64,000 nt of DNA from JAJTFW01 sp903922455 (GCA_943329665.2 CALQEU020000015.1:13346-77345); one strand, 5' to 3'; counted from the stretch's first letter, positions 1 through 9,155 are shown. Program-made: numbers and translations. The notes: a model not told the origin generated them from the sequence alone.

Positions 1-58
1 TTGCTTTAAAATTAGCCGCAAGACGAATCACCTCATTATATCCCTGTCGAACAATCAT
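1..58 (-). CDS. Possible 5' end of a gene running off the left edge
   Basis: Reading leftwards from an ATG at 58-56, 19 codons stay open to the window edge and give a plausible N-terminus (MIVRQGYNEVIRLAANFKA). An in-frame TAG sits directly before the ATG. A near-perfect 19-base palindrome lies about 20 bases upstream, where an operator would be. Too short to name a family; it may be chance. Confidence 0.25.
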   Translation of the reverse strand, partial: MIVRQGYNEVIRLAANFKA

Positions 59-78
59 CTATCAAATATATGGAAAAA

Positions 79-97
79 TATGGAATTCAATTCCATA
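79..97. promoter_or_regulatory. 19-base palindrome upstream of the partial left-edge gene
   Basis: TATGGAATTCAATTCCATA is an inverted repeat with 9-base arms and one central base. Its position about 20 bases upstream of the possible start at 58 suits a repressor operator. No regulator is identified; function is inferred from symmetry and position only. Confidence 0.3.
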
Positions 98-117
98 AAA
101 AGACATATTTGATCTAA

Positions 118-398
118 TCAATTAATAAACAGTTGCATCTATTGCATATTTTTTTGCTTCCGACCTTTTGTGAAATAGGTGAATTCATCGTTCTCTATAG
201 CAGGACCATATATAAAGAACAAGTAAAGGAATATGATTTTAGAATTGGTAAACTATCTCCATGGTGCGCTACAAAGCAACAAATTTTTCATCTCAAGAAA
301 GAGTAAAAAAGAATCGACTAGTGTAAAAAACTCTGCTAGTACCAGTATAACTGTTTAGAAATAAACGCCAAGTTATCCATAAAAGTTTTAAAACTACT
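118..398. other. Intergenic, possible decayed coding remnant
   Basis: No intact gene is seen. On the plus strand a frame is open from 118 to a TAA at 304-306 without an ATG, and its last 45 or so residues have protein-like composition (for example GEFIVLYSRTIYKEQVKEYD). This could be the tail of a dead gene, but I recognise no family and nothing upstream continues it. The rest, up to the pirin stop at 399, is AT-rich and featureless. Confidence 0.2.
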
Positions 399-1118
399 TT
401 ACATATTCATCGGCACTTCGATCAACAATATCTCAGCATCTTGAGAAATTGCTTTTACAGAAAATTTATCTGTGTTCCATATACCCAAACCATCTCGTTC
501 ATTCAACGTATTCCCATCAATCACAACAGCGCCTTTCAATATGAATGCATAAACACCATTCCCACTTTTTTTGATGCTGTAATCAAAAGAAAAATCCTTA
601 TCCAATTTACCTAGATGAAACCATGAATCTTGAAGAATGCAAACACCTGCATCGTCGATATTGGGAGATACAATTTGCAGAAAATTATTATGTTGTTCTT
701 TCTCATTTATCGTAATTTGATCATAACGAGGTTTCGTATTTTTCTCTTTTGGAAAAATCCAAATTTGTAAAAACTTCACTGGCTTATCTTTATTCTTGTT
801 GTACTCAGAATGCGTAACTCCAGTACCAGCACTCATAATTTGAACATCCCCTTTTTTAATCACGGTAATATTTCCGATGCTGTCTTTGTGTTCTAAATCC
901 CCGTCCAGCGGAATTGAAATGATTTCCATATTGTCGTGCGGATGTGTTCCAAAGCCCATTCCGGCCTCCACAAAATCATCATTCAACACTCGAAGCATTC
1001 CAAAATGCATTCGCTCTGGATGATGATAATTTGCAAAACTAAATGTATGTTTACTTTGCAACCAACCATGGTTTGCATCTCCGCGGGATTCCGACGTATG
1101 AATTACTGTATTTGCCAT
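399..1118 (-). CDS. Pirin family protein (YhhW-like bicupin)
   Basis: A 239-residue cytoplasmic bicupin of the pirin/quercetin 2,3-dioxygenase-like family. The N-terminal cupin carries the metal-site pattern: HPHDN at 59-63 gives His59 and His61, and THSE at 102-105 gives His103 and Glu105, matching the three-His-one-Glu site of YhhW-type pirins. The C-terminal half is the second cupin, which usually lacks metal. The open frame extends 14 codons further upstream, but MANTVIHTSESRG is the family-like start, so I begin at 1118. Pirins have been linked to redox sensing and quercetinase activity; the substrate here is unknown. It is transcribed alone, about 70 bases downstream of the SRAP gene start. 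Confidence 0.88.
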   Translation of the reverse strand: MANTVIHTSESRGDANHGWLQSKHTFSFANYHHPERMHFGMLRVLNDDFVEAGMGFGTHPHDNMEIISIPLDGDLEHKDSIGNITVIKKGDVQIMSAGTGVTHSEYNKNKDKPVKFLQIWIFPKEKNTKPRYDQITINEKEQHNNFLQIVSPNIDDAGVCILQDSWFHLGKLDKDFSFDYSIKKSGNGVYAFILKGAVVIDGNTLNERDGLGIWNTDKFSVKAISQDAEILLIEVPMNM

Positions 1119-1190
1119 TTTGTGATTATTTAATAAAATGAAAATTACAAAAAATTTCAATTACTATACTTCGCTAATGAAGCAATATAA

Positions 1191-1988
1191 TTAATCACTC
1201 TTCTCACTTATGAATTTTTCAATCTCTTCATGCCATTTTAAATCGCGAAAAACTTTCAATTCGATTTCGGGAAGGATCGGTTCGCCGATGGGTTGGAGGA
1301 GGTCGATGTCGTTTTCGCGGGGACTCTTTATTCTTTTGCTGATGGGATAAGCATTCATCTCATCATCGGTATAAGGTTCGAGGAGATCGGTGATTTGATT
1401 GAGATGTTCTGCTTCCAACCATCTGCGTTCGTCGCTCTCGTGGAGGATAACAGGAGAACGATGATGTCCGATTTGCTGAATGACTTTGTTGGGTGTTGTA
1501 GTGATGATGGAAAATGAATTTATTATTTCTCCCGTTTCTTTATTCGCCCACTCATCCCAGATACCTGCTAAGGCCATGGGTCGACGCTTGAGGTAGACGA
1601 GATAGGGTTTGTCGAGCTTTTCTTTTTTCGGACCTTCAATAAAATAATCGGCGATCACTAAACACCGTTGTGAACGGATGGGCTTTCGGAAAGAAGGTTT
1701 GCTGATGATTCCCTTCGCACCACGATAGTTCGGATCGTCGTCACTGTTATGATCGCCTTCTGCACGAGCATTGATTAAGTACATGGGTTTCTTCGCCCAG
1801 AAAGGAGTTAATCCAAAATGAAAAAACTGAATCTCGTTGGGCTTGTCGTTAGTAATTACCGGAGCCAATGCACCCGGCACCACATTAAAATTCGGCAAAG
1901 GAACACGCGCGGAATATTGCTGCGCAACGGCGTTGAAACGCTTTTCGTAGGATTTGATATTGTCGATTAAGATATAGCGGCCACACAT
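1191..1988 (-). CDS. SRAP domain protein (YedK/HMCES family)
   Basis: A 265-residue member of the SRAP family, which crosslinks covalently to abasic sites in single-stranded DNA through the N-terminal cysteine exposed after Met removal. The sequence begins MCGRY, placing the catalytic Cys at 2. Other family positions are visible: NARAE at 73-77, Glu118 in YFIEG (equivalent of the FYEW Glu), and GHHRSP with His175. Length is slightly above the bacterial norm of about 220-230 because of a longer C-terminal tail. MCGRY is invariant, so the start is firm. It protects replication forks from abasic-site breaks in E. coli and human relatives; the role here is inferred by homology. Confidence 0.92.
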   Translation of the reverse strand: MCGRYILIDNIKSYEKRFNAVAQQYSARVPLPNFNVVPGALAPVITNDKPNEIQFFHFGLTPFWAKKPMYLINARAEGDHNSDDDPNYRGAKGIISKPSFRKPIRSQRCLVIADYFIEGPKKEKLDKPYLVYLKRRPMALAGIWDEWANKETGEIINSFSIITTTPNKVIQQIGHHRSPVILHESDERRWLEAEHLNQITDLLEPYTDDEMNAYPISKRIKSPRENDIDLLQPIGEPILPEIELKVFRDLKWHEEIEKFISEKSD

Positions 1989-2219
1989 TGGGGGATACGA
2001 ATTACGTTAGGATACGAATTATGTTAGGATACGAACTACGAATCGATACGAATATACAAATTACGAATCACACTAATACGCGAATACACGAAATGCGAAT
2101 GATCACGAAATCGAAATAAAACGAAATGTGCATGAAGCTTGAGGCTTGTGGATTGAAGCTTGCGGCTTGAAGCTTGAAGCTAAATTATCGAAGCTACAAA
2201 CAATACACTAGAACAATTC
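1989..2219. repeat. Low-complexity degenerate direct repeats
   Basis: The gap upstream of the SRAP gene is built from degenerate short units: about three copies of GGATACGAATTACGTTA-like sequence (roughly 1985-2045), then TACGAAT variants, then several GAAGCTTGAGGCTTG-like units (roughly 2130-2180). No open frame or promoter stands out. It resembles the arrays near 5.2, 9.0 and 51.6 kb. Confidence 0.6.
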
Positions 2220-5132
2220 CTAATACGAAGAGTTTGTCAGCATCAACTTCAAAGTTCCCAGTACTCCGTTCTCGCATTGGTACTGCAAGATATAAAGTCC
2301 TGCAGGGAATTTGTTTAGATTGATTTCACGACTAACAAGATCTAACATAATTACTTTTCTTCCTTGCACATCATAAACATTTCCGCTGATGATGGGCGAC
2401 GCACCTAATGTTTCCATCAATAAGAAGGTACCTGTCGATGGGTTCGGATAGGCGTTAACGTTAGATGGGTTTTCGATCTGTTGCATACCAACCGCACTTC
2501 CACCATATTTAATGGTGATCATCCGGAAAAGATATTCGTTCAAAAAATCAGTAGCGCTTTGTCCAGTTACAATAAAGTTTCCTTGTGCGTCACGTGCTAA
2601 ATCATGAAGTACATCTGGTGCAAAATTGGGCGTTGTGTAGGTGTTTAAGAATTGCTGTGCGCCTGTTGAATTGTATCCCACCAAAACAAAATCGTAATTA
2701 TTGCTAGTAGTGTTAATGGCCCATCCTGCGGTGACTATTCGATTATTCGACTCGACCAAAATTTTTAATGGTGCTCTGTCACTTGCAGTTTGGCTATAAA
2801 TAGTAGCCCATTGAAAAACTCCTGAAGCTGAATATTGCACCGTTGTGTACCTAGCAACAAACCCTGTTCCTCCTCTGCAGATATAAACAATATTTCCTGC
2901 AGGAGTATATCGAACCTTTACTCCGTACTCACTTACGGTATTCGGATTATATACAGCACGCCAATTTTGTACTCCAGTAGTTCCATTGTAGGTGATGAGA
3001 GTAGAAACACCAGTAGTTAAATATCCTGAAATTCCAACGGCTGCTACTTCTCCTGTAGGACTCACAGTCACATCGACAATTTCATCATAAACATTTAACG
3101 AATCAAAATCGGCAGACCAAAGTCGTACACCCGAGGGTTGAAAACGCTGCACAACTCCCTTGGCAGTATTACCAGATGAGATTTGTACCAATCCAGCTAC
3201 GGCGATATCTCCATTGGGAAATGCAGCCAGACTATTAATTTTCGTGACCGCGAATTGTGTAGAATCCATCTTGGCTACCCATTGGACAACACGTTGATTA
3301 TCGAAATAAATTAATAATCCTCCAGCAATACTTGAATTAGCGCCAATCACAATGCTGCCGTCGTTACGCATCAACATCGAATTAGAAAAAACATTCCCCG
3401 TTGGAGAAGGCAGATACCAAGAAGTATCTAAGAAATTTCCGCTAACGTCCATCGTGACTAAAGACATTCGAAAATTATTTTTAGTTTTAGCGCTATCCGT
3501 TGAGATGCATAAAACTAATTCTCCTGTTGGATTAAAATTCATATCGGTAATGGTATCGTTGTTCCACCCAGCAGTCGAATAATATTTTTCCCAAAGCAAC
3601 GTACCGGCTGGATCATATTTAACGATAGCAACATCCCATCCTTCGTTATAACTTCTATCAATAGTGGTAGCGCAATAAACATTATCGGCAGCATCTACAC
3701 GAACTAACTGGCCATGCGTAATGCCCGCCCCTTTACCATTATGATTCCATTCATGTAAACTATTTCCAGCAGTATCCAACACCATCATATGCAAACTCTC
3801 ATCTACATAAGCAGTATCTGTTTTAAATCCGCCTGCAATCACTTTCCCATTCCGTGTTGCAATGGCAAAACCCATAGAAGCATCTGTAGAGTCGGCAATA
3901 CGATACGTCCATAATGAATCTCCAGCTTCAGAATATTTTGTAATAATCATATTCGTGAGTCCACCGTTACCATAATAATCCGGTCCTGGATAAATTCCTC
4001 TTCCTGACGTATAGACGCCACCGTTATTATCTACCGCAACGGAATTAAATACTTCACTTCCAAAAGGCAAGGTGCCTGTCCATTTTCTTCTCCATCCTTG
4101 TGTACCATCAAAATTAACACGAGTTATAAATCCATTCGAATAATCGGTTCCAACGACATAGGCATTTCCTAAATCGTCAAAAGTATTTCCTAATAAATAC
4201 TCATCATTACCAGAAGTTGAATCCATGTAAATAGTTTCCCATTGCCGGATGCCCAACCCGTTATACGACATCACCAACACATCTAACTTATTGTTCGCTG
4301 AGTTTCCAGTTTCTCCAGCAACAAATAAATTTCCTGCATTATTATAGGCGAGACCTCTCAATCGATCTGCTAAATTGAAAGCTGGATTTGAATACGTATC
4401 GGTCCAAACGGTTCCTCCATTCACATCATATTGTTTCACAAAAGCATTTATAAAACCATTGGCAGTAATATCATAAACATAACCGCAAGCCGTTGCATTA
4501 CCGTTGGGGGCAACCACAATATCGAATGCTTCATCGTCACTATTTCCAGGGCCATTAAGAACATCCGCCCACTGTTGCGCACCTGCAGCATTGTATTTTA
4601 TCACCAACCAATTTAATCCCGCAGAAGGTGGATCAATGCATCCTGCTACATAAACGTTTCCGCTGCCATCTACCGCTATCGCATTACCGAAGCTTTGAGT
4701 ATTTACTCCTGCCGCATATCGCGACACCCATTGTTGAACGCCTGCACTATTTAATTTCACAGTGAAGCAATCAAAATTTCCCGAAAAAGTAGGTTGAGAT
4801 TTTCCTGTTAAATAAACATTAAGATTTACATCGATGGCCATGTCGAGAACATAATCCTCTCCTTTACTACCACTATCATAATAATATTGCCAAAGGGTAT
4901 CACCTTGTGCATTTCGTTTCATGGCGAATGCATCGGGGTATGCTCGTTCGTTACTTGCATATCCTCCAGTGTAAATATCATTATTGTTGTCGATCAATAT
5001 TTTGCTGATGCGATCGGAAGATTTTCCCTGCGGAGTAAAAGAGCGAAGCCATTGTTGAGGAAGAGCTTGAGAGAATGAAAGTGCATTCACAAGAATTATA
5101 AAAGAAAGCGAAAGGGTGATTTTTAATTTCAT
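2220..5132 (-). CDS. Secreted beta-propeller (SBBP-like) protein with T9SS sorting domain
   Basis: A 970-residue exported protein. The chosen start MKLKITLSLSFIILV gives a typical signal peptide ending near SFSQA; the longer frame adds 13 residues that spoil it. The body is a long run of roughly 45-60-residue beta-propeller-type repeats, each with a short N-[VI]-Y-x-[AT]-G strand (GNVYVAGC, NDIYTGGY, GGVYTSGR) followed by a W-rich strand (LWQYYYDS, QQWVSRY, QQWADVL). The last 75 or so residues form a type A T9SS sorting domain starting VNAYPNPSTG and containing YDVQGRKV, which directs passage through the outer membrane and cell-surface attachment or release. The ligand or role of the propeller is not evident. 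Confidence 0.85.
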   Translation of the reverse strand: MKLKITLSLSFIILVNALSFSQALPQQWLRSFTPQGKSSDRISKILIDNNNDIYTGGYASNERAYPDAFAMKRNAQGDTLWQYYYDSGSKGEDYVLDMAIDVNLNVYLTGKSQPTFSGNFDCFTVKLNSAGVQQWVSRYAAGVNTQSFGNAIAVDGSGNVYVAGCIDPPSAGLNWLVIKYNAAGAQQWADVLNGPGNSDDEAFDIVVAPNGNATACGYVYDITANGFINAFVKQYDVNGGTVWTDTYSNPAFNLADRLRGLAYNNAGNLFVAGETGNSANNKLDVLVMSYNGLGIRQWETIYMDSTSGNDEYLLGNTFDDLGNAYVVGTDYSNGFITRVNFDGTQGWRRKWTGTLPFGSEVFNSVAVDNNGGVYTSGRGIYPGPDYYGNGGLTNMIITKYSEAGDSLWTYRIADSTDASMGFAIATRNGKVIAGGFKTDTAYVDESLHMMVLDTAGNSLHEWNHNGKGAGITHGQLVRVDAADNVYCATTIDRSYNEGWDVAIVKYDPAGTLLWEKYYSTAGWNNDTITDMNFNPTGELVLCISTDSAKTKNNFRMSLVTMDVSGNFLDTSWYLPSPTGNVFSNSMLMRNDGSIVIGANSSIAGGLLIYFDNQRVVQWVAKMDSTQFAVTKINSLAAFPNGDIAVAGLVQISSGNTAKGVVQRFQPSGVRLWSADFDSLNVYDEIVDVTVSPTGEVAAVGISGYLTTGVSTLITYNGTTGVQNWRAVYNPNTVSEYGVKVRYTPAGNIVYICRGGTGFVARYTTVQYSASGVFQWATIYSQTASDRAPLKILVESNNRIVTAGWAINTTSNNYDFVLVGYNSTGAQQFLNTYTTPNFAPDVLHDLARDAQGNFIVTGQSATDFLNEYLFRMITIKYGGSAVGMQQIENPSNVNAYPNPSTGTFLLMETLGASPIISGNVYDVQGRKVIMLDLVSREINLNKFPAGLYILQYQCENGVLGTLKLMLTNSSY

Positions 5133-5198
5133 GTTTTGATGTGTTTGGAATATGAAGGTAATACTTTTCAAATAAAAAAGCTGCTGTATGTTAAATAT

Positions 5199-5297
5199 TC
5201 GATACTCGATACTCGATACCCGATACCCGATATTATAGTCTAGTAGCCATGTTTAATAAATACATCGAGCATCTAGCATCCAGAATCTAGCATCCCC
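5199..5297. repeat. Degenerate CGATACTCGATACC / ATCTAGCATCC array
   Basis: About 100 bases between the rluB-like gene and the propeller gene consist of CGATACTCGATACCCGATACC units followed by ATCGAGCATCTAGCATCC units. The second half resembles the array at 51.57-51.68 kb, so it is a dispersed family. No coding potential. Confidence 0.6.
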
Positions 5298-5355
5298 GAA
5301 TCAATATTCGAAGAAATAAATTAAAACTTTGTTTAAGTATTATCAGAAGCAACGA

Positions 5356-7143
5356 CTAATCCGCTTGCTTCTTCTTCCCGTTGCCCATCATCTTCAAAAA
5401 CCCAACTTCACGTTCATCGAGCATTCTCCAACGACCTCTTGGAAGATCTTTCTTCGTGAGTCCAGCAAATCCAACGCGATCAAGTTTCACCACATCATAA
5501 CCGAGCGCTTCGAACATACGACGTACGATACGATTTTTGCCAGAGTGCAATTCCACGCCAACTACTTTCTTATCGTCTTTCGCATTGCCGATTGAAATTT
5601 CATCTACGCTACTGATTCCATCTTCCAACTCAACTCCTTCTTGCAAACGACGTGCATCAGAAACTTTAAAGTTTTTGTCGAGCTCGGCTTGATACACTTT
5701 CTTCACGCGTGAACTTGGATGTGTTAAATGACGTGCTAAATCACCATCGTTAGTAAATAATAAAAGTCCAACTGTATTTCTGTCTAAGCGTCCTACTGGA
5801 TAAACTCGCTCTGGACAAGCGCCTGCAATTAATTCCATCACGGTTTTACGATCGTTCGGATCATCAGACGTCGTGATGTAATCTTTGGGTTTATTTAACA
5901 AAAGATAAACATGCTTTTCATTTCGTATACGCTCACCGTTATAACGGATATCATCGCCTGGTTTTACTTTCATTCCGAGTTCGGTTGCGACTTGACCATT
6001 TACCGAAATGACTCCTGCGGTAATCAAATCATCAGCTTCGCGACGTGAACAAATTCCAGCCATGCCAATAAAGCGATTCAAACGAATTTCACCTGTTAAA
6101 TCATCCCCTGTACTTGCACTACGTTTACGGGGTGCGCCACGTCGACCACCACTTTTTCCGTAAGATGGACGATCTCTAAATGATGATTTTTCTTCGAAGC
6201 GTGAGTGACGATCCTCTCTACTTGGAGGTCCGCTTTTATCACGCTTTTTATAGGGACGTTCTGAATTTTCGTTCTCGTCTCTTCTTTTATATGGTCGTTT
6301 TTCACCGTCGTTAGAATCGCTTCTGCCTCTCGTAAAAGGTGCTCTGCTCTCTCCGCTCTCCGCTCTGTCTTCGCGACCTCTTGAAAATGGTGCACGATCT
6401 TCTCCGTTCTCGTCTCTTCTTTTATATGGACGTTTTTCACCGTCGTTAGAATCGCTTCTGCCTCTTGTAAATGGTGCTCTAATTTCTCCGCCTTCTTCTC
6501 TTCTTTGATAAGGTCTTTTTTCGCCATCTCCAGAAGAACTTCTTCCTCTTGTAAATGGTGCTGTACTTTCTCCGCCTTCTTCTCTTCTTTGATAAGGTCT
6601 TTTTTCGCCGCCACCAGAAGAACTTCTTCCTCTTGTAAATGGTGCTCTACTTTCTCCGCCTTCGTCTCTTCTTTGATATGATCTTTTTTCGCCATCACCA
6701 GAAGAACTTCTTCCTCTTGTAAATGGTGCTCTACTTTCTCCGCCTTCGTCTCTTCTTTGATAAGGTCTTTTTTCGCCGTCACCAGAAGAACTTCTTCCTC
6801 TTGTAAATGGTGCTCTACTTTCTCCGCCTTCGTCTCTTCTTTGATATGATCTTTTTTCGCCATCACCGGAAGAACTTCTTCCTCTTGTAAATGGTGCTCG
6901 GCGTTCTCCGCTCTCAGCACTCCGCTCTCCTCTCTGTGATCCTCGCTCTCCGCTCTCCGAACTCCGCTCTCCTCTCGATGGTCTGTCGTTATCGAATGAA
7001 TCCCAAGGAGATTTTTTTTCTGAGCGTGCTGGGCGGTCACCGCTATTATCGTTTCTTGTGAATTTGACTCTTCCTGTCGCAGGTCGAGATCGGTCGTTAC
7101 TGCCACGTGAACCGTCACGGCCGGGGCTACTTTTCTTTTTCAT
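5356..7143 (-). CDS. rluB: RluB/RsuA-type 23S rRNA pseudouridine synthase with repetitive basic N-terminus
   Basis: A 595-residue protein in two parts. Residues about 350-595 are a complete RsuA/RluB-family synthase: an S4 RNA-binding domain (RLNRFIGMAGICSRREADD, 354-372) and a catalytic domain with GRLDRNTVGLLL at 451-462, where Asp454 is the expected nucleophile. RluB makes pseudouridine at position 2605 of 23S rRNA in E. coli; RsuA/RluE-type specificity cannot be excluded. Residues 1-345 are low complexity, rich in Arg, Gly, Ser, Glu and Asp, with eight APF[TS]RGR copies on a 28-residue period. Such Arg/Gly-rich tails are known in Bacteroidota RluB proteins and probably bind RNA. It is monocistronic, with repeats downstream. 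Confidence 0.9.
   Translation of the reverse strand: MKKKSSPGRDGSRGSNDRSRPATGRVKFTRNDNSGDRPARSEKKSPWDSFDNDRPSRGERSSESGERGSQRGERSAESGERRAPFTRGRSSSGDGEKRSYQRRDEGGESRAPFTRGRSSSGDGEKRPYQRRDEGGESRAPFTRGRSSSGDGEKRSYQRRDEGGESRAPFTRGRSSSGGGEKRPYQRREEGGESTAPFTRGRSSSGDGEKRPYQRREEGGEIRAPFTRGRSDSNDGEKRPYKRRDENGEDRAPFSRGREDRAESGESRAPFTRGRSDSNDGEKRPYKRRDENENSERPYKKRDKSGPPSREDRHSRFEEKSSFRDRPSYGKSGGRRGAPRKRSASTGDDLTGEIRLNRFIGMAGICSRREADDLITAGVISVNGQVATELGMKVKPGDDIRYNGERIRNEKHVYLLLNKPKDYITTSDDPNDRKTVMELIAGACPERVYPVGRLDRNTVGLLLFTNDGDLARHLTHPSSRVKKVYQAELDKNFKVSDARRLQEGVELEDGISSVDEISIGNAKDDKKVVGVELHSGKNRIVRRMFEALGYDVVKLDRVGFAGLTKKDLPRGRWRMLDEREVGFLKMMGNGKKKQAD
6274..6897 (-). repeat. 84-base in-frame tandem repeat inside the rluB-like gene
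   Basis: Codons 83-290 carry eight copies of APF[TS]RGR. The first six are spaced 28 residues (84 bases) apart and differ by only a few bases, for example DGEKRSYQRRDEGG against DGEKRPYQRREEGG. The last units are more divergent and change to SDSNDGEKRPYKRRDEN. The period is a multiple of three, so copy-number change keeps the synthase in frame. Confidence 0.93.
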
Positions 7144-7307
7144 TTTATTTTCTATAAATAGGGATGCAAAGATCGTAAATTAATTGTTGATAAGTAATGT
7201 TGATTTTGGATGAATTTTAGTCTAAAAGACATTGATTTGATGATAAATACACCAAATAAATCAAAATCTTAGTAAAGTCCAATTGGAGTTATTGACAATT
7301 GGGAACC

Positions 7308-7670
7308 TCAACGAGCATGGAAGGCTTCCTTCATATGAGTGAGCTGTGCTTTCTTCCCTTTTCGGAAAATGATGGAAATTACATCAAATCGGATTTCAAG
7401 TCGGATATCGTATAGTTCTTGATAATATCCAGCTGCGAGAGCCATCAAGTCGGTTTTTGTTTGACCAATGGATGCTTCGGGACTCCCATAACTCGGAAAG
7501 CTCCGACTCTTTACCTCTACGATAATCAGAAACGTTTCGTCGGTTGCAATGATGTCGATTTCGCCTTTTTGATAGCGGAAGTTTCGAGCTAAAATTCGGT
7601 AGCCAATTTGTTGGAGATAGCGAACTGCGATGGCCTCACCGCGCTCACCGATTTTTTCAATGTCGGTCAT
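7308..7670 (-). CDS. YraN family (UPF0102) nuclease-fold protein
   Basis: A 120-residue protein of the YraN/UPF0102 family, small PD-(D/E)XK-fold proteins of unproven function. Visible hallmarks are GERGEAIAVRYL near the N-terminus, NFRYQKGEIDIIA (Glu37, Asp39) and VEVKSRS (Glu52, Lys54), which together form the nuclease-like site. The longest open frame begins 27 codons earlier, but that extension contains a Bacteroidota promoter element at 7713-7720, so MTDIEKIGERG at 7670 is the better start. Length then fits the family. Its neighbours are rluB-like downstream and ldcA upstream, both on the same strand with gaps over 150 bases, so it is probably transcribed alone. Confidence 0.88.
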   Translation of the reverse strand: MTDIEKIGERGEAIAVRYLQQIGYRILARNFRYQKGEIDIIATDETFLIIVEVKSRSFPSYGSPEASIGQTKTDLMALAAGYYQELYDIRLEIRFDVISIIFRKGKKAQLTHMKEAFHAR

Positions 7671-7712
7671 AAATTTGTTTTTATAAAATGGTTTATAGAA
7701 AAATTGATTTCG

Positions 7713-7720
7713 CAAATGTA
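7713..7720 (-). promoter_or_regulatory. Bacteroidota -7 element for yraN
   Basis: TACATTTG on the minus strand matches TAnnTTTG, the -7 consensus of the Bacteroidota primary sigma factor. It lies about 40 bases upstream of the Met at 7670 and within the longer open frame, which argues against the longer start. Confidence 0.5.
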
Positions 7721-7751
7721 CGAAGAAAAGGCTTCTCGCTGCTAGCTTCAA

Positions 7752-8059
7752 GCTGCTAGATTTTTTCTAGAAGCGATGTGATTTTGCTTCGGTAAAAAAT
7801 AACAAATTGCTATTCCCAAAGAAAAATTCAATTCATTAAAATTTACAGTGCTATTTATATTTGATGGGCCGCAGATTTTTTATGATTGGTGATGATTTTT
7901 TATGATTTTTCCCCGCGCCTGTCCACCGAAACAAGGTAAAGGTGTGGCCCTTTGCGCCTCCGCCGCGTTCCTAGCGGTTAAATTGTAAGTTAAAATTATA
8001 CGAAGAATTCCTCCATGAAAAGGAGTAAAAAAAATTCTTTTCGAAATATACTTTTCTTT
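7752..8059. other. Intergenic between yraN and ldcA
   Basis: About 300 bases with no gene. Around 7870-7905 there is a duplicated GATTTTTTATGATT phrase, and around 7910-7980 a GC-richer stretch (GCGCCTCCGCCGCG) unlike its surroundings. I see no terminator, RNA or convincing open frame. Confidence 0.4.
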
Positions 8060-8968
8060 TTAGGATGTTTTGATTTCAATGATACTCGTTTCTCCCACCT
8101 CCAAACTCACCCTTCCGCCCATCACGAGGGGTTGATTGTTTTGGATATGTCCGGCTGGAAAATTCATGCACACCGGAAAAGAATATTCACTCACCGCTTC
8201 CGCAATAATCTCTTCGGCCGTTTTTCCAAACGGAATCGCGTTATCGCGCATATCACTCATGCCGCCAACGATGAGACCAGAAAGTCCGTCCAATTTCCCC
8301 GAACGTTTCAGTTGCATCAGCATGCGATCGATGTGATAAAGATACTCATCGAGGTCTTCGATGAATAATATTTTACCGCGCGTATCAATATCAGATGCAG
8401 AGCCGGATAAGGCATATAACAACGAAAGATTCCCGCCTACTAAAATTCCTTCTGCCGATCCTTTCCTATTCCATACTGAGTTTTCTACTGAATAGCGGAG
8501 CTCCTCACCCGTTAGTAACTTTCTCAAATTCTCAAGCGCATCGGGTGTACATCGATCGCTACCCATACTAAACACCATGGCGGCGTGAATGCTGGGTATT
8601 TGAAACTGTTGGTGCAGGTGATTATGAAAAACAGTTAGATCACTAAAACCGATGATCCATTTTGGCTTTTGTGCGAAGCGATTAAAATCAAGTTGGTCGA
8701 TGATTCGCATACAACCATAACCTCCACGTGCGCTGATGATGGCTTCTACAGATGGATCATCCATCAACTCTTGCATATCGGAAGTACGTTGTGCATCGCT
8801 CCCCGAAAACTGGTTATCGGCAGCATATAAATTCTTAGCAGTTCTAACTTTAAACCCCCAACTCTCCAATAAAGAAATTCCGGGAGCCATCTCCTCCGGA
8901 CTAACTTTGCGTGCAGGAGCACAAATTCCAATGGTACTTCCGGGAACTAAGTAGGGAGGGATTTTCAT
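8060..8968 (-). CDS. ldcA: LD-carboxypeptidase (peptidase family S66, LdcA/MccF-like)
   Basis: A 302-residue S66 serine peptidase. Members cleave the L,D bond between meso-diaminopimelate and terminal D-Ala in murein tetrapeptides during cell-wall recycling, in the cytoplasm. The nucleophile is Ser109 in GFSDLT; the upstream RGGYGC turn (81-86), the FIEDLDEYLYHIDRM helix (Glu of the Ser-Glu-His triad region) and the late AGH motif are all present. The Met at 8968 sits 8 bases from a TATCTTTG promoter element; the 22 upstream codons of the open frame are translated repeat sequence. No signal peptide, as expected for LdcA. MccF-type immunity function is possible but less likely without a microcin locus. 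Confidence 0.9.
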   Translation of the reverse strand: MKIPPYLVPGSTIGICAPARKVSPEEMAPGISLLESWGFKVRTAKNLYAADNQFSGSDAQRTSDMQELMDDPSVEAIISARGGYGCMRIIDQLDFNRFAQKPKWIIGFSDLTVFHNHLHQQFQIPSIHAAMVFSMGSDRCTPDALENLRKLLTGEELRYSVENSVWNRKGSAEGILVGGNLSLLYALSGSASDIDTRGKILFIEDLDEYLYHIDRMLMQLKRSGKLDGLSGLIVGGMSDMRDNAIPFGKTAEEIIAEAVSEYSFPVCMNFPAGHIQNNQPLVMGGRVSLEVGETSIIEIKTS

Positions 8969-8975
8969 AGGTACG

Positions 8976-8983
8976 CAAAGATA
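8976..8983 (-). promoter_or_regulatory. Bacteroidota -7 element for ldcA
   Basis: TATCTTTG on the minus strand fits TAnnTTTG and lies 8 bases upstream of the ATG at 8968, implying a very short leader. It decides the start of ldcA. Confidence 0.55.
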
Positions 8984-9040
8984 AGTAAATTGGTAAGTTG
9001 GTAAATTGGCAAATGGAAAGTTAGTAAATGGCAAGTTGGA
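8984..9040. repeat. Short degenerate GTAAATTGG/AAGTTGG repeat
   Basis: Directly upstream of the ldcA promoter, about 57 bases are made of alternating GTAAATTGG, TAAGTTGG and CAAATGGAAAG variants. It gives a spurious N-terminal extension to ldcA. No other function is visible. Confidence 0.6.
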
Positions 9041-9155
9041 AATCGCGAAGCCTCGCCACGTAAATCACTTCGCTCTTCTGTCGCAACGGAACCTATTAGT
9101 CATAGTGAAACGATGTACTGCGGGGAAGTGGCGCAATGCAGCGGTAAATTTAAAA

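Noticed and set aside
6096..7118. 340-codon open frame on the same strand inside the rluB-like gene
   Set aside because: It is a frame shadow kept open by the repeats; its product is a Glu/His/Lys-rich repeat with no fold, while the overlapping frame has a complete synthase.
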